Assembly: GCA_024234055.1 (NCBI GenBank)
Contig: JACKOW010000004.1
Coordinates: 266,939 to 330,938 of the forward strand
Source: Rhodanobacteraceae bacterium
GTDB lineage: Bacteria; Pseudomonadota; Gammaproteobacteria; Xanthomonadales; SZUA-5
Reading direction: 5' to 3'
DNA: 64,000 bases
Of this stretch, positions 63,883 through 64,000 are shown one piece after another. The notes beneath the pieces are model-generated. The model saw nothing but the letters and a program-made list of their open reading frames with translations. It was not told where the DNA came from and did not search any database. A program made the translations under genes and the position numbers. Each line of letters opens with the position of its first letter. Positions within the stretch are counted from its first letter, which is position 1.

Positions 63883-64000
63883 CCCGCATTTCTCACACCT
63901 GCGCGAGCAGATGCCCCCAATTACCTTGTGGTACAAGGCGATTCCGAGGCACGTGCCAGTCACAGATTGTTTGGCTGCATCTGCCCGCTTTGCGGCCCTC

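Overview
The window looks like the chromosome of a high-GC gammaproteobacterium, most probably of the Lysobacterales/Xanthomonadales (Rhodanobacteraceae-like). The reasons are the mfd-csiV-rapA neighbourhood, the AcnD/PrpF branch of the methylcitrate cycle, many Sec-exported proteins, a di-haem peroxidase ending in a FAQGFED-type tail, and abundant small palindromic intergenic repeats. The genus is inference only. No rRNA or CRISPR was seen; there is one tRNA.

Layout. 1-9127: a truncated M48 membrane protease, a DUF885 zinc-peptidase-like protein and the bacterial RNA-repair operon hen1-pnkp on the minus strand, then a divergent pair of paralogous exported proteins. 9397-19425: a 10-kb integrative element inserted at the 3' end of a tRNA-Leu(CAG). 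It has a P4-type integrase, an AlpA-like regulator, a TOPRIM/DUF927 primase-helicase, a small zinc-ribbon protein, an HTH/coiled-coil protein and several unknown genes, all on the minus strand. Its distal end carries a plus-strand serine recombinase set between two related arrays of GC-rich repeats. It resembles a P4/PICI-like phage satellite: no capsid or large-terminase genes were seen, and iteron-bearing 110-bp inverted repeats lie near the primase gene.

19911-28304: a Castor/Pollux-type RCK ion channel between copies of a 240-bp repeat, a GntP-family permease, a large membrane-anchored serine hydrolase and a di-haem cytochrome c peroxidase. 28743-34161: a YtrA-type GntR repressor, ABC ATPase, membrane partner and S9 peptidase, probably one transcription unit behind a clear palindromic operator. 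34246-39815: small exported proteins, an OmpR-type two-component system, an alpha/beta hydrolase, a truncated gene and a DUF2306 membrane protein. 40521-45421: prpF, an unknown gene and acnD (2-methylcitrate cycle). 45967-57625: a DUF1631-GGDEF-EAL protein, mfd, csiV and rapA, with GGGCAC-type minisatellites between them. 57757-63882: a five-haem cytochrome, a yeast-like cytosine deaminase, a DUF924 protein, an SPFH protein with an Arc-like DNA-binding partner, and a second alpha/beta hydrolase.

The most unusual part is the satellite-like element, especially the serine recombinase between two repeat arrays with alternating 112/137-bp spacing, the 110-bp inverted repeats around the HTH gene, and three TAGGCCTA palindromes spaced exactly 20 bp apart upstream of alpA.
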